Below, piece after piece: positions 54,830 through 55,000 of a stretch of DNA of 55,000 nucleotides; positions within the stretch are counted from its first letter, which is position 1; every line of letters starts with the position of its first letter. The notes beneath the pieces are model-generated. The model was not told where the DNA came from and ran no database searches. It was given only the letters and a program-made list of their open reading frames with translations. The DNA lies in contig CM022679.1 of assembly GCA_012295275.1 (NCBI GenBank), positions 8,169,669-8,224,668 on the forward strand, read 5' to 3'. The DNA is from Chrysomallon squamiferum. Lineage: Eukaryota > Mollusca > Gastropoda > Neomphalida > Peltospiridae. The translations under genes and the position numbers were made by a program.

Positions 54830-55000
54830 TCGCTTCACCTGGTGACTTACTCACTCACGTCACCACTTTCAACAAAGTGTGATCACAACATGGGCGGACC
54901 CTGTTGCAAGTATCGAATACCAAATTACAGCGCAATTATTCACACCAAACCCTCCCCCCCCACGGCTCTTCGGGGTTTTGGCCAATCGCTGGCGGGCGGA
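54830..55000 (+). promoter_or_regulatory. Possible promoter at the right edge of the window
   Basis: The last 170 bp is less AT-rich and holds CACGTCA (CRE-like, about 54856-54862), CATGGGCGGACC, a C-run, CGGCTCTTCGGGG, and then GGCCAATCG (a CCAAT box, about 54980-54988) followed by GGCGGGCGG (GC box). This arrangement suggests a promoter whose gene lies beyond 55000, probably reading rightward. Inference from motifs only. Confidence 0.35.

Overview
This window is eukaryotic nuclear DNA from an animal, most likely a lophotrochozoan and plausibly a mollusc. The reasons are spliced GT-AG genes, a very AT-rich base composition full of homopolymers and di-, tri- and tetranucleotide microsatellites, and a calcineurin A protein whose C-terminal wording (for example [10 protein letters not shown] and ALSGFSP) resembles invertebrate rather than vertebrate forms. 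The species cannot be named from the sequence. No bacterial genes, rRNA, CRISPR array or intact transposase/reverse-transcriptase gene was seen. Almost all long open frames in the window are products of microsatellites or T-rich DNA and were discarded.

Two genes are supported, both on the + strand. (1) 14298-32015: a complete calcineurin A catalytic subunit (PPP3C, protein phosphatase 2B) in 13 coding exons whose phases all agree, giving 487 residues. Every metal ligand, the calcineurin B helix, the calmodulin-binding segment and the autoinhibitory segment can be read. A 27-nt phase-matched microexon candidate lies in intron 10, and intron 9 carries a decayed tandem copy of its acceptor region plus the start of exon 10. 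The 3' UTR probably runs several kilobases, possibly to about 38.1 kb. (2) A secreted/GPI-anchored Ly6/uPAR (three-finger, ten-cysteine) protein encoded by a signal-peptide exon plus exons at 46817-46951 and 47477-47685. Two different signal-peptide exons, at 39175-39256 and 43107-43167, both end in the same phase and both join perfectly to the shared acceptor, so the gene probably has alternative first exons and promoters. Its transcript probably ends near 51.2 kb.

Layout: 1-14.1 kb is upstream intergenic DNA with many CpGs, microsatellites, a fold-back inverted repeat (11.5-12.0 kb) and a degenerate duplication (8.0-8.6 kb). 14.1-14.35 kb is the calcineurin promoter, 5' UTR and exon 1. 14.35-32.0 kb is its CpG-poor gene body and 32.0-38.1 kb its AT-rich 3' region. 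38.2-43.1 kb holds the Ly6 upstream region and first exon 1A. 43.1-47.7 kb holds exon 1B and the body, and 47.7-51.2 kb its 3' UTR. 51.2-55 kb is intergenic, with a degenerate minisatellite, a tRNA-derived SINE-like element, long microsatellites and, at the extreme right end, a CCAAT box plus GC box that may be the promoter of a gene starting outside the window.

The two genes are not obviously functionally linked; calcineurin is a cytosolic Ca2+/calmodulin phosphatase and the Ly6 protein a cell-surface or secreted factor. The items most worth following are the paired alternative signal-peptide exons, the calcineurin microexon and relic exon, and the apparent CpG-depletion boundaries that seem to outline the transcription units.
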